Notes: generated from the sequence alone by a model not told the origin. A stretch of 64,000 nt of DNA from Rhizobium sp. FY34 (GCF_005222845.1 NZ_STFZ01000001.1:124001-188000), one strand, 5' to 3'; counted from the first letter of the stretch, positions 43,658 to 53,233 are shown. Numbers and translations: made by a program.

Positions 43658-45271
43658 ATGACTGAAGCATCCCTTTCCGCACTGGTTCCCGATCGGGAGA
43701 TTCTCGAAGATACAATTCGCTCGACTTATGACTTCATCGTGTGCGGCGGCGGCTCTGCTGGCTGCGTCGTCGCGCGAAGACTGGCCGAAAACCCTGAGGT
43801 CAGCGTGTTGCTGCTTGAAGCCGGTGGCAGCGACCGGGTTCCATCCATTATCGACTCGACACAGTGGATGTGGAACATCGGCACGGAGCGGGACTGGGGT
43901 TACAAGGCGCAACCCTCACCAACTGTCAATGGTCGTACCCCCCTGCTGCCAATGGGAAAAGTCCTTGGCGGCGGCTCTTCCGTCAACGGCTCCGTTTGGG
44001 CGCGCGGCCACAAGCATGATTTCGATTTTTGGGCCAAGGAAGCAGGCGACGACGGATGGAATTATGAGTCCGTGCTTGGCATTTACCGGCGGATTGAGAA
44101 ATGGAACGGAACACCCGATGCGCACCGTCGCGGTTCAGACGGTATTTTGAACATTCTTCAGCCGGAAGATCCGATCCCGCTTGTCGAGGGCCTGATCAAG
44201 GGTGCGGAAGCCATCGGGATACCATTTGTTGATGACATCAATGGTGCAGCGATGGAAGGTGAGGGCGGTTGCGGCCTGCCAAACGTTCTTGTGCAGGATG
44301 GCAACCAGCGCGTTTCAATGGCTGCGACCTACATTCATCCCTTCATGGGGAGGCCCAATCTGCACATCTTGCTCTGTGCAGAAATCGTTGGCCTGAAATT
44401 TTCCGGAAAGCGAGCGACCGGTGTGACCTTCGTTCGGCGTGGCCGGACCTATACCGTGGGAGCCGACAAGGAAATCATTTTGTCGATGGGCGCAATCAAT
44501 ACGCCCAAACTGTTGATGTTGTCTGGCATTGGCGATCAGAAGGAGTTGAAGCGTCACGGTATCGACGTGCGGCAGCATTTGCCCGGTGTTGGAAAGAATT
44601 TCCAGGACCATATCCTGCTGGCGGGTTGTTGCTGGGAATATATTACGCCGGAGCCTCCGCGCAACAATGCGGCAGAATTCGTTTTCATCGCCAAGTCAGA
44701 TTCCAGTCTGCCGACGCCGGATCTGATGCCGGTTCTGGAAGAAACGCCGTTTGGCAGCGAAGTGACCGCCAAACAATATGACCTGCCGGTTGGGCCGGCT
44801 TCGGCCTGGACGCTGGCGCCAGGCCTTGCCCGACCCGACAGCCGTGGTGAAATCCTGCTCAATAGCAGCAATCCGCTGGATGCGCCGCTGATTTTCGCCA
44901 ATTTCCTCAGCGCGGAAAGCGACATGAAGGCCATGCTGCGCTGCGTGGAGATGTGTCGCGAAATTGGTAACTCCGATTTCTGCGCCCCGTATCGCCTGCG
45001 CGAATGCATGCCCGGCGACCTGAAGGGTGCGGACATGGAAAACTTCATCCGCAATGCTGCGGGCACATATTTCCATGAAAGCTGCTCGGCCAAGATGGGG
45101 CGCGATGAGATGTCCGTCGTTGATGGCAGCCTGAAGGTTTACGGCATTGATGGTCTGCGCATTGCCGACGCCTCAATCATGCCAGCGATTTCCACCGGAA
45201 ACACCATGGCTCCGACGGTGATCATTGGCGAGCGGGCAGGCGAAATTCTCAAGGCAGCTTATGCAATCTGA
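43658..45271 (+). CDS. GMC-family FAD oxidoreductase (choline/alcohol dehydrogenase-like)
   Basis: A 537-residue GMC oxidoreductase. FAD binding is shown by FIVCGGGSAGCVVARRLAENP near residue 28 and MGKVLGGGSSVNGSVWARG. LSMGAINTPKLLMLSGIG is PROSITE GMC signature 2. The active-site His is in YFHESCSAKMG (most choline dehydrogenases have HPxGTCxMG here) and the second residue is Asn in TGNTMAPTVIIGE. The altered HESCSAKMG suggests a substrate other than choline, probably another primary alcohol. It is followed 33 bp later by an aldehyde dehydrogenase, so the pair likely oxidises an alcohol to an acid. Confidence 0.88.
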   Translation: MTEASLSALVPDREILEDTIRSTYDFIVCGGGSAGCVVARRLAENPEVSVLLLEAGGSDRVPSIIDSTQWMWNIGTERDWGYKAQPSPTVNGRTPLLPMGKVLGGGSSVNGSVWARGHKHDFDFWAKEAGDDGWNYESVLGIYRRIEKWNGTPDAHRRGSDGILNILQPEDPIPLVEGLIKGAEAIGIPFVDDINGAAMEGEGGCGLPNVLVQDGNQRVSMAATYIHPFMGRPNLHILLCAEIVGLKFSGKRATGVTFVRRGRTYTVGADKEIILSMGAINTPKLLMLSGIGDQKELKRHGIDVRQHLPGVGKNFQDHILLAGCCWEYITPEPPRNNAAEFVFIAKSDSSLPTPDLMPVLEETPFGSEVTAKQYDLPVGPASAWTLAPGLARPDSRGEILLNSSNPLDAPLIFANFLSAESDMKAMLRCVEMCREIGNSDFCAPYRLRECMPGDLKGADMENFIRNAAGTYFHESCSAKMGRDEMSVVDGSLKVYGIDGLRIADASIMPAISTGNTMAPTVIIGERAGEILKAAYAI

Positions 45272-45304
45272 ACGGGTTCAATCACAATAAACAGGGGAAC
45301 CGAC

Positions 45305-46804
45305 ATGACGATTTCAATAACCGCTCCAACAGTTTCCGCACACACCGACGCCTTTCTCAAGCGCAAGCACAAGCTCTACATTGACGGTGAATGGGTTGAT
45401 GGCGTTTCAGGCGAGATGATCGATGTGATCGATCCGGCCACCGGCAAGGTCATCAGCCAGTCAACGGCGGGTGTTGCCGCCGATGTTGACAAGGCTGTCA
45501 CGGCCGCTCGCGCAGCCTTTGAGACAGGCCCATGGTCTAAAATGACGGGCCTTCAGCGCGGAAAGCTGATCAGCAAACTTGCCTGCCGCCTTGAAGAACT
45601 TGCCGATGAATTGGCCGAGATCGAAGCGATCGATTGCGGCAAGCCCGTGACTTACGCCAAATATGTCGATGTTGGTTTGAGCGCCAATATCTATCATTAC
45701 ATGGCTGGCTGGGCGAGCAAGGTTTCCGGCGAGACCGTTTCACTGGCCAATCCGGGCGAATATCATGCCTTCACCATGCGCGAGCCCGTGGGGGTTGTCG
45801 CTGCAATCACGCCGTGGAATTTTCCCCTCGTGCTCACAGCCTATAAGCTTGCGCCGCTTCTTGCGGTCGGCTGCACCGCCATTCTCAAACCATCGGAGCT
45901 GACACCGCTTTCAACACTTCGCTTTGTCGAGATCCTGGAAGAGGTTGGCTTTCCGCCGGGTGTTGTCAATGTCATCACCGGCTATGGCGTGCCAGCCGGT
46001 GCTGCTCTGGTCGAACACGACGGCGTTGACAAGGTCGCCTTCACCGGATCGGTGGAGACCGGCCGCAGGATTGCGGCGGCAGCAACCGGCAATCTCAAGC
46101 GGGTGACGCTGGAACTCGGCGGCAAATCGCCCATGATCGTATTCCCGGATGCCGATCTTGATCGCGCCATTCCGGGTCTCGCCAGCGCCATCTTCTTCCA
46201 TCAGGGCCAGGTCTGCACGGCTGGAACCCGCCTTTATGTTCACAAATCCATACACGACAAGGTAGTTGAAGGGATTGCCGCTGAAAGCAGAAAACTGAAG
46301 ATTGGCCACGGGTTGAACCTAGATACCACAATGGGGCCACTTATCTCGTCTGCTCAACTGCAAAAAGTGATGGGCTTTCTGGACCAGGGCAAGGCCGAAG
46401 GTGCCGAAACCGTTATCGGCGGCGGGCGTGTCGGTGACACGGGCTTCTTCATGGAGCCGACCATCCTGGCCAACACCAAAGACACGATGTCCGTTGTGCG
46501 CGAGGAAATCTTTGGTCCTGTACTCTGCGCACAGGCTTACGACGATGACGATCTGGATGTGATCGCTGCCAAAGCCAACGATACGATCTTTGGTTTGGCA
46601 GCCTCGGTGTGGACCCGTGACATTTCCGTTGCGCACAAGATGGCGCGGCGCATCAAGGCAGGAAGCGTGTGGATCAACGCGCATAACTTCTATGATCCGG
46701 CGCTGCCCTTCGGCGGCTTTAAACAGTCTGGCTGGGGTCGTGAGGAAGGTTCGGAGGCGATCCGCACCTTTACAGAGGTCAAGTCCATCTGCGCCGTTCT
46801 TTGA
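45305..46804 (+). CDS. NAD(P)-dependent aldehyde dehydrogenase, betaine-aldehyde-dehydrogenase-like
   Basis: A 499-residue aldehyde dehydrogenase. AITPWNFPLVLTAYKLAPLL starts the cofactor domain. The general base Glu is in VTLELGGKSPMIVF and the nucleophile Cys in FFHQGQVCTAGTRLYVH. FGPVLCAQAYDDDD and FGGFKQSGWGREEG complete the family. It probably finishes the oxidation begun by the GMC enzyme upstream. Its gene is the middle of a three-gene run with the Amt-like protein, 151 bp upstream of the latter; a 6-bp stem (46826-46831 with 46842-46847) in that gap could attenuate transcription. Confidence 0.92.
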   Translation: MTISITAPTVSAHTDAFLKRKHKLYIDGEWVDGVSGEMIDVIDPATGKVISQSTAGVAADVDKAVTAARAAFETGPWSKMTGLQRGKLISKLACRLEELADELAEIEAIDCGKPVTYAKYVDVGLSANIYHYMAGWASKVSGETVSLANPGEYHAFTMREPVGVVAAITPWNFPLVLTAYKLAPLLAVGCTAILKPSELTPLSTLRFVEILEEVGFPPGVVNVITGYGVPAGAALVEHDGVDKVAFTGSVETGRRIAAAATGNLKRVTLELGGKSPMIVFPDADLDRAIPGLASAIFFHQGQVCTAGTRLYVHKSIHDKVVEGIAAESRKLKIGHGLNLDTTMGPLISSAQLQKVMGFLDQGKAEGAETVIGGGRVGDTGFFMEPTILANTKDTMSVVREEIFGPVLCAQAYDDDDLDVIAAKANDTIFGLAASVWTRDISVAHKMARRIKAGSVWINAHNFYDPALPFGGFKQSGWGREEGSEAIRTFTEVKSICAVL

Positions 46805-46955
46805 GCAGATTAATTTTCACAAGGCCAGAGTGATTTAACAAACTCTGACCTGTCAGTGAATGTAGTTACTGCTCGAATATATAAGAAATCGAGCAATGCA
46901 TTTGAAATTACATGTTTCGCATCTCTTGTTCACAAACAGAAAAAGGGGAACTAAA

Positions 46956-48311
46956 ATGCATGAAACAATGAAGGTATTCACGGAGCAAGTCACAACAAAC
47001 CAGTTCCTGGTGGCGTTTTTCTACATATTTGCGACCATTGGTGTCTTGCTGGGAACCATCAGCATCGTCCTGATCGACGGATCAATGGTCAAGGCCAAGA
47101 GTCTGATTACAACCGTCACGCAGAAGGTGCTGAGTGCATTCATCAGCAGCATGGCGTTCATGGTTGTGGGGTATGCCATCTGGAACCTGCAATATTATCA
47201 GGCCTTAAGTGTACCGGATGCCCTGAAGGCAGCGATTGGCGACTGGTCCCTCTGGGGCATGGCGCTTACGCATTATTCACAGAATATTGACACAGCAGTG
47301 GTTGCCGAGGGCGATACATTCCAGATCTTCAGCATCTTCTTCTTCTGCTTTGCCGGACTCACCGCCGCGCTCATCCATGGCGCAGGTCTTGAACGTCTGA
47401 AGGCAAGCGCCAGTTACCTCACGTCTGCCTTCGTCGGTGCCTTCGTCGTGCCTGTTGCAGCCTATCTCACCTATGGCTCCGCCAGCTTTTTGACGAACAT
47501 GGGCCTGCACGATTTTGTCGGTGCCTATTGCCTCTATATGGTCGTTGGCGTGTGGTCTGTCGTCCTTGCCTGGCGGCTGGGGCCGCGGCTGACGATCCCG
47601 ACAAAGCCCGAAAATTTTTCGATGCTGACCTTCGGGATACTTCTTCTTCTGGTCGCCATCCCGATGTTTGTCGTCGGCTGTGGTTTTCTGGTGCCCGGTG
47701 TTGGTTATTTCGGCCCCACAATGGCAACTTCTGGCCTTGGCATCGTCTTCACCAATGTCTTCATGTCATTCGGCGGAGGTGCACTTGCTGGTGGTATCCT
47801 CGCCTATCGCACAGGCAAGCCATCCTACATTCTTTTCGGGCCCATAGCTGGCTACGTGGCCTGTTCCGCTCTGTTCGACATCGTCATGCCGTGGCAAGCT
47901 TTTCTGCTCTCACTCTTTGGACCGTTTATCCTCAAGGGTGGCGAAATGGTCATGGCCGTCCTGAAAATTGACGAGCCAAAGGTGGCACCGCTCGCCCTCG
48001 GTCCTTCGATTTTCAGTGTACTGGCAGCCGGTATCGTTGGTAGTGGCGTACAGCAGGGTGGTTTCTTTGGCATTAAGGAAGGTGCATATGCATTCCAACA
48101 CGCAACGGTATCGCTTGGCCCGCAAATTCTGGGGATCGTGGTGATTGTTGTGGGAACGGGGGTGTCGGCGTTGATCGTAACCCTTCTGATCGAAAGGACA
48201 TTGGGGCTTCGCGTTCCGGCAGCCCTTGAAATGGCAGGTCTCGATACCGCTGTCTTTGGACAGACCGGCATAGCCGATCCGGTAGATACAGTCCGAAATC
48301 TCGCCGGATAG
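46956..48311 (+). CDS. Divergent Amt/Mep/Rh-family membrane protein lacking the twin-His motif
   Basis: A 451-residue polytopic protein from ATG 46956 (AAAGGGG upstream); about eleven hydrophobic segments. Amt features are clear: GTISIVLIDGSMVKAKS near TM1, ALIHGAGLERLKASASYL, the Amt signature DFVGAYCLYMVVGVWSVVLA...GPR (186-211), and a C-terminus LGLRVPAALEMAGLD resembling the Amt cytoplasmic tail. The position of the first pore histidine (AmtB His168) is Tyr194. The HGVGG region of the second (His318) aligns with APLALGPS, with Ala347 at the His position. So it may carry another solute or act as a sensor. It follows the GMC and aldehyde dehydrogenase genes. Confidence 0.8.
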   Translation: MHETMKVFTEQVTTNQFLVAFFYIFATIGVLLGTISIVLIDGSMVKAKSLITTVTQKVLSAFISSMAFMVVGYAIWNLQYYQALSVPDALKAAIGDWSLWGMALTHYSQNIDTAVVAEGDTFQIFSIFFFCFAGLTAALIHGAGLERLKASASYLTSAFVGAFVVPVAAYLTYGSASFLTNMGLHDFVGAYCLYMVVGVWSVVLAWRLGPRLTIPTKPENFSMLTFGILLLLVAIPMFVVGCGFLVPGVGYFGPTMATSGLGIVFTNVFMSFGGGALAGGILAYRTGKPSYILFGPIAGYVACSALFDIVMPWQAFLLSLFGPFILKGGEMVMAVLKIDEPKVAPLALGPSIFSVLAAGIVGSGVQQGGFFGIKEGAYAFQHATVSLGPQILGIVVIVVGTGVSALIVTLLIERTLGLRVPAALEMAGLDTAVFGQTGIADPVDTVRNLAG

Positions 48312-48507
48312 ACAGCTTTACTGGGGAATTTCGCTTCATTCCAAGCGTAGAAAATGCTTCGGATAACATGGGAATCGATGTCTTGCCGAGACTGGCCAAC
48401 CACCAATTTTCTTCGAAAAACATGCTGGGATGAACGATAATCAACAGTGACCGCAACTCCAAGATCAAAATGGCCTCAAAAGCGGCAAACTCCTGAGGGA
48501 TCGACAA

Positions 48508-49695
48508 ATGAAAACGCTTATCAGAGCTACTGGATTAATCCTGGCCATAGCATCGGCGGGGACGAGTTGGGCGGCCGACATCAAGATCGGTGAAATCAAC
48601 AGCTATTCCAGCCTGCCGGCCTTTACCGAACCCTACAAGAAGGGTTGGGAAATGGCGGTTGAGGAAATCAACGCAGCCGGCGGCATCAAGGGCCAGAAGC
48701 TCGTCGTCGTGTCCAAGGATGACGGCGGCAAGCCGGGCGATGCGTTGACGGCTGCTAATGAACTGGTGTCGAAAGAAGGCGTCGTCATGGTGACCGGCTC
48801 CTTCTTTTCCAATGTCGGTCTCGCGGTTGCCGATTTTGCCAAGCAGAAAAAGGTCTTCTATCTGGCCGCCGAGCCGCTGACGGATGCGCTCGTCTGGTCG
48901 AAGGGCAATGATTACACCTTCCGCCTGCGGCCTTCAAACTATGTGCAGGCATCGATGCTGGCGCAGGAAGCCGCCAAATTGCCGGCCAAGCGCTGGGCAA
49001 CGATTGCCCCGAACTACGAATATGGCCAGAGCGCCGTCGCCGTCTTCAAGGAACTGTTACAGAAGGCCCGCCCGGATGTGGAGTTTGTAGCTGAGCAATG
49101 GCCGCCGCAGGGCAAGATCGACGCAGGCTCCGTGGCTCAGGCCATCGAAGCTGCCAAGCCCGAGGCCATTTTGAATGTCACCTTTGGCGCCGACCTGGTT
49201 AAGCTGGTGCGCGAAGGCACGACCCGCGAACTGTTCAAGGATCGCTCCGTCGTGTCCTTCCTGACGGGTGAGCCGGAATACCTCGATCCCTTGCAGGCCG
49301 ATGCACCTGTGGGTTGGATCGTCACCGGCTATCCCTGGTCGTCGATCGATACGGCTGACCACAAGAAGTTCCTCGACGCCTATATGGCACGCTACAAGGA
49401 TTACCCGCGTCTCGGTTCGGTTGTCGGCTATTCGCTGATCAAGTCGGCCGCGGCAATCCTCGAACGCTCCAAATCCACGCAGGTCGATGATCTGATCACC
49501 GCTGCCAAAGGCGTAACCTTCGATACGCCCTTTGGCCCTGCATCCTTCCGCGCCGCTGATCATCAGTCGACGCTCGGTGCCTTTGTCGGCAAAACGGCGG
49601 TGAAGGACGGAAAAGGCGTGATGGTGGATTTCAAGTACCAGAGCGGCAGCGACTTCCTGCCCAGCGAAGCGGAAGCAGCAAAGCTTCGCCCCTGA
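48508..49695 (+). CDS. ABC transporter substrate-binding protein, HAAT/LivK family
   Basis: A 395-residue periplasmic protein with a Sec signal peptide (MKTLIRATGLILAIASAGTSWAA, cleavage near 23). The mature start DIKIGEINSYSSLPAFTEPY and AVEEINAAGGIKGQKLVVV are typical of Peripla_BP_6 proteins for branched-chain amino acids, amides or urea. SYSSLPAFTEPYK differs from LivK, so a different ligand is likely. It starts an operon with a fused permease and two ATPases. 196 bp separate it from the Amt-like gene, so co-transcription is uncertain. CTGAGGGA is the ribosome-binding site. Confidence 0.9.
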   Translation: MKTLIRATGLILAIASAGTSWAADIKIGEINSYSSLPAFTEPYKKGWEMAVEEINAAGGIKGQKLVVVSKDDGGKPGDALTAANELVSKEGVVMVTGSFFSNVGLAVADFAKQKKVFYLAAEPLTDALVWSKGNDYTFRLRPSNYVQASMLAQEAAKLPAKRWATIAPNYEYGQSAVAVFKELLQKARPDVEFVAEQWPPQGKIDAGSVAQAIEAAKPEAILNVTFGADLVKLVREGTTRELFKDRSVVSFLTGEPEYLDPLQADAPVGWIVTGYPWSSIDTADHKKFLDAYMARYKDYPRLGSVVGYSLIKSAAAILERSKSTQVDDLITAAKGVTFDTPFGPASFRAADHQSTLGAFVGKTAVKDGKGVMVDFKYQSGSDFLPSEAEAAKLRP

Positions 49696-49809
49696 AAACG
49701 GCTGAAGGCGCCGTGGCCCGTGTCGCGTCGCCTTTGCCTGCCGTTTCGTCCAGCGCCCGGCAATACCAGCTGTTTGACAGCTGAGGTTTAGGCGCCCCAG
49801 GAGATATGC

Positions 49810-51705
49810 ATGGATCTTTATGTTGTTCAATTTCTGACGGGATTGGCAAACGCAGCCTCGTTGTTTCTCGTTGCCTCCGGGCTTTCCCTGATTTTCGGCG
49901 TGACGCGTATCGTCAATTTCGCCCATGGCGCCTTCTATATGCTGGGCGCTTACATCGCCTACAGCCTGACGGTCCGTTGGCAAACGCCTTTGGGGTTCTG
50001 GGCAGCGCTTCTGGTTGCATCAGCTGCCGTTGCCGTTGTCGGCGTCATTATCGAAACGCTGCTGCTGCGGCGTATCTACAATGCCCCGGAATTGCTCCAA
50101 CTGCTGGCAACCTTCGGCATCACGCTGATTGCCGAAGATGCGGTTCGCCTGATCTGGGGGCCGGAAGATCTGGTCGGGCCGCGGGCTGCGGGCCTGTCGG
50201 GCGCCGTCTCTATTCTCGGCAACGCCATGCCGATCTATGATTTTGTGCTCATCCTGCTTGGGCCTCTCGTTTTCGGCCTGCTCTGGCTGTTGTTGCACCG
50301 TTCCCGCTGGGGGCTTCTGGTACGGGCCGCCACGCAGGACCGCGACATGGTCAATGCGCTCGGCGTCAACCAGAAATGGCTTTTTACCGGCGTCTTTGCG
50401 CTCGGCGTCTTTCTCGCAGCCTTTGGCGGCGGGCTGCAGATCCCGCGCGATGCGGTCACGCATTTCATGGATCTGTCGATTATTACTGAAGTCTTCGTCA
50501 TCGTCGTCATCGGCGGTCTGGGCAGTATTGGCGGCGCCTTTCTGGCGGCCATTATCGTGTCGCAGCTCAACGCCTTTGGCATTCTCATCCTGCCCGGCAT
50601 TTCGCTGGTTCTGATGTTTGCCGTCATGGCCGTTGTGCTCGTGCTGCGCCCCTGGGGATTACTCGGCAAACAGGTCGTGCGGTCGCGCATCGCGGCCTTG
50701 CCGGATGTTGGCGCCTGGAAGCCGTTTGACAGAACGGGTCGCCTGGCCGTTTCGCTTGCAGTTTTCCTGGCTGTCCTCTTGCCTTTCCTTCTCGGAGATT
50801 ATGGCATCAGCGTCGCCTCGGAAGTGATGATCGCGATTATCTTTGCCATCAGCCTGCAGTTCCTGATGTCGGTCGGCGGTCTCGATTCATTCGGCCACGC
50901 AGCAAATCTCGGGCTTGGCGCCTATGGTGCCGCACTCTGCGTCCAGTATTTCGGCATGTCGATGGAACTGGCCATGCTGACCGGACCGCTGATTGCCGCT
51001 GCCTTTGCGGTCGTTGCCGGCTGGTTCTGTGTTCGGCTGTCCAACATCTATTTTGCCATGCTGACGCTTGCCTATGCGCAGATCCTCTGGTCCATCGTGT
51101 TCCAATGGGTGGATCTGACGGGCGGAGACAACGGCATTGTCGGTGTCTGGCCGTCGGAATGGGCTGCAAGCCCGAATGCTTATTACTGGCTGACGACCGC
51201 CTGTGCCGTCGGTGTCGTGCTGGCCATCCGTTATCTGACCTTTTCGCCCTTCGGCTACAGCCTGCGCGCCTTGCGGGACAGTCCTATGCGCTCGGCAACG
51301 ATCGGCATTTCGCAGCGCCATATCCAGCATGTGGCTTTCGTCATCAGTGCCTTCTTTGCTGGTCTCGCCGGCGTGCTGTTTGCCTTTCAGAAGGGCAGCA
51401 TCTTTCCCGATGCTCTGGGAATTTCCACCTCGGTCGATGGGTTGATCATGGTTCTCCTGGGCGGCTTCAATACCGTCTCGGGCAGTGTGGTCGGCGCCGT
51501 CGTCTACAAGGTGTCCTCCATCTGGCTGATGAGCAATACGGATTTCCCGCGCCTCATCCTCGGTTCGGTCATTGTCGTGCTCGTCGTGCTTTTCCCGCAG
51601 GGCATTGTCGGCACCAGCCAGCGCCTGCTCGAAACATGGAGGACGAGGCGAAGGCTTGGCGAGGCTAATGTCGGCGCACCGGCGCAAAAGGGAGGCGTGG
51701 CATGA
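49810..51705 (+). CDS. Fused LivH-LivM-type permease of a HAAT ABC transporter
   Basis: A 631-residue protein combining both permeases. The N-terminal half (about 1-290) is LivH-like: FGVTRIVNFAHGAFYMLGAY and RATQDRDMVNALGVNQ. The C-terminal half (about 320-610) is LivM-like: SVGGLDSFGHAANLGLGAYG and RALRDSPMRSATIGIS. Each half has the EAA-like ATPase contact. A linker with WGLLGKQVVRSRIAALPDVG joins them. Fusions occur in some alphaproteobacterial urea/amide-type transporters but separate genes are usual. The stop overlaps the LivG-like gene by 4 bp. Confidence 0.92.
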   Translation: MDLYVVQFLTGLANAASLFLVASGLSLIFGVTRIVNFAHGAFYMLGAYIAYSLTVRWQTPLGFWAALLVASAAVAVVGVIIETLLLRRIYNAPELLQLLATFGITLIAEDAVRLIWGPEDLVGPRAAGLSGAVSILGNAMPIYDFVLILLGPLVFGLLWLLLHRSRWGLLVRAATQDRDMVNALGVNQKWLFTGVFALGVFLAAFGGGLQIPRDAVTHFMDLSIITEVFVIVVIGGLGSIGGAFLAAIIVSQLNAFGILILPGISLVLMFAVMAVVLVLRPWGLLGKQVVRSRIAALPDVGAWKPFDRTGRLAVSLAVFLAVLLPFLLGDYGISVASEVMIAIIFAISLQFLMSVGGLDSFGHAANLGLGAYGAALCVQYFGMSMELAMLTGPLIAAAFAVVAGWFCVRLSNIYFAMLTLAYAQILWSIVFQWVDLTGGDNGIVGVWPSEWAASPNAYYWLTTACAVGVVLAIRYLTFSPFGYSLRALRDSPMRSATIGISQRHIQHVAFVISAFFAGLAGVLFAFQKGSIFPDALGISTSVDGLIMVLLGGFNTVSGSVVGAVVYKVSSIWLMSNTDFPRLILGSVIVVLVVLFPQGIVGTSQRLLETWRTRRRLGEANVGAPAQKGGVA

Positions 51706-52478
51706 GCGATGCTTTGCTGACAGTCGAGAACCTCTCGAAGAGCTATCAGGGTGTGAAGGCCGTGCAGGGCGTTTCCTTGGCGGTGGCTCCCGGCGAGCTT
51801 CTGGCTATGATCGGGCCGAACGGGGCTGGAAAGAGCAGTTGCTTCAATATGCTGAACGGCCAGATCAAGCCGGATACCGGCCGCATCCGCATCTGCGGCA
51901 AGGATACGACGGGGCTTTCGCCGGAGCGGATTTCACGGCTCGGTGTCGGGCGCACCTTCCAGGTGGCTGAAACCTTCCTGTCGATGACGGTGCGCGAAAA
52001 TGTGCAACTGGCAATCCAGAGCGCCCGGCACGGAACGCTGTCGCTGCAATCGTTTTTCGGCAATCTGGGGCGCAAGTCCGCTGCCGAGGCCGATGATATC
52101 CTCGATCTGATCGGGCTTTTGGGCGAGGCCGGGCGGTCCTGTCGGGAACTGCCCTATGGCGATATCAAGCGGCTGGAACTGGCCATTGCGCTTGCCGGCG
52201 ATCCGAAGCTTCTGCTGATGGATGAGCCGGCGGCCGGCATGGCCACGCGCGAGCGCATGCTGTTGATGCGCCTGACATCGCGCATCGCCAAGGAAAGGCA
52301 ATTGGCGGTGCTGTTTACCGAGCATGACATGGACATTGTCTTCGAGCATGCGGATCGGATCATCGTTCTCAATCGCGGTCAGGTGATCGCGGAAGGTCCG
52401 CCCGTCGATGTGCGCATGAATGCCGATGTCCAGGCTGTCTATCTGGGCTCGGGCGCCCTTTACAAGCAGGAGCATTGA
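51702..52478 (+). CDS. ABC transporter ATP-binding protein, LivG-like
   Basis: A 258-residue ATPase of the HAAT family. Walker A is GPNGAGKSSCFNMLNG, the Q-loop region GVGRTFQVAETF. The C-loop is LPYGDIKRLELAIAL, with YGD in place of the usual SGG-like motif that is common in LivG proteins. Walker B is LLLMDEPAAGM. The H-loop is FTEHDMDIVFEHAD. It pairs with the LivF-like ATPase that begins 3 bp downstream. Confidence 0.92.
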   Translation: MSDALLTVENLSKSYQGVKAVQGVSLAVAPGELLAMIGPNGAGKSSCFNMLNGQIKPDTGRIRICGKDTTGLSPERISRLGVGRTFQVAETFLSMTVRENVQLAIQSARHGTLSLQSFFGNLGRKSAAEADDILDLIGLLGEAGRSCRELPYGDIKRLELAIALAGDPKLLLMDEPAAGMATRERMLLMRLTSRIAKERQLAVLFTEHDMDIVFEHADRIIVLNRGQVIAEGPPVDVRMNADVQAVYLGSGALYKQEH

Positions 52479-52481
52479 GCC

Positions 52482-53183
52482 ATGCTGGAAGTTGCAAAGC
52501 TGAATAGCTGGTATGGTCCGGCCCATATTCTGTTTGATGTGAACCTCAATGTCATGGCAGGCGAGGTCGTGGCATTGCTGGGGCGAAACGGCGCTGGCAA
52601 GTCAACGACGATGAAATCGATCATCGGGCTGGTAAACCGCCGCGAGGGCCGGCTTGTGTTTCGCAATGACGAGATTTCGAATCTGGCGCCTTTCGAAATT
52701 TCCCGCAAAGGCTTGGGCTATGTGCCCGAGGATCGACGCATTTTCACGGAATTGACCGTCGAGGAAAATCTCGAGGTCGGGCGCCAGCCGGCACGCGAGG
52801 GCGGCAATGCCTGGACGCCGGATCGGATCTATACGCTGTTTCCCAATCTGGCCGAAATGCGCAAGCGACCGGCCGGGCGCATGAGCGGCGGCGAACAGCA
52901 GATGCTGACCATTGGCCGCACGCTGATGGGCAATCCCTATCTTGTCCTTCTGGACGAGCCTTCGGAAGGTATCGCGCCGAAAATCGTCGAGCAGATGGCC
53001 GAGGCGATTATTCTCCTGAAGCGGGAAGGTGTTTCCGTCCTGTTGTCGGAGCAGAATCTGCATTTTGCCCGGCTGATCAGCGACCGCTGCTACATTCTCG
53101 AAAAGGGCATCACCCAGTTTTCCGGTACTGTCGCTGAACTCGACAGCCGTCCGGATCTGCGCGAAACCTATCTGGCGCTATAG
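52482..53183 (+). CDS. ABC transporter ATP-binding protein, LivF-like
   Basis: A 233-residue ATPase. Walker A is GRNGAGKSTTMKS, signature MSGGEQQMLTIGRTL, Walker B LVLLDEPSEGIAP, and the switch His is replaced in LLSEQNLHFA (SEQN is normal for LivF). The LGYVPEDRRIFTELTVEENL segment is typical. It is the last gene of the operon, and the convergent sensor kinase gene ends 51 bp away; no clear terminator is visible in between. Confidence 0.93.
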   Translation: MLEVAKLNSWYGPAHILFDVNLNVMAGEVVALLGRNGAGKSTTMKSIIGLVNRREGRLVFRNDEISNLAPFEISRKGLGYVPEDRRIFTELTVEENLEVGRQPAREGGNAWTPDRIYTLFPNLAEMRKRPAGRMSGGEQQMLTIGRTLMGNPYLVLLDEPSEGIAPKIVEQMAEAIILLKREGVSVLLSEQNLHFARLISDRCYILEKGITQFSGTVAELDSRPDLRETYLAL

Positions 53184-53233
53184 GATAGACCGCGACCATA
53201 CAGCCAATGCCGGCGATGGGGCGCAGAGCCGCC

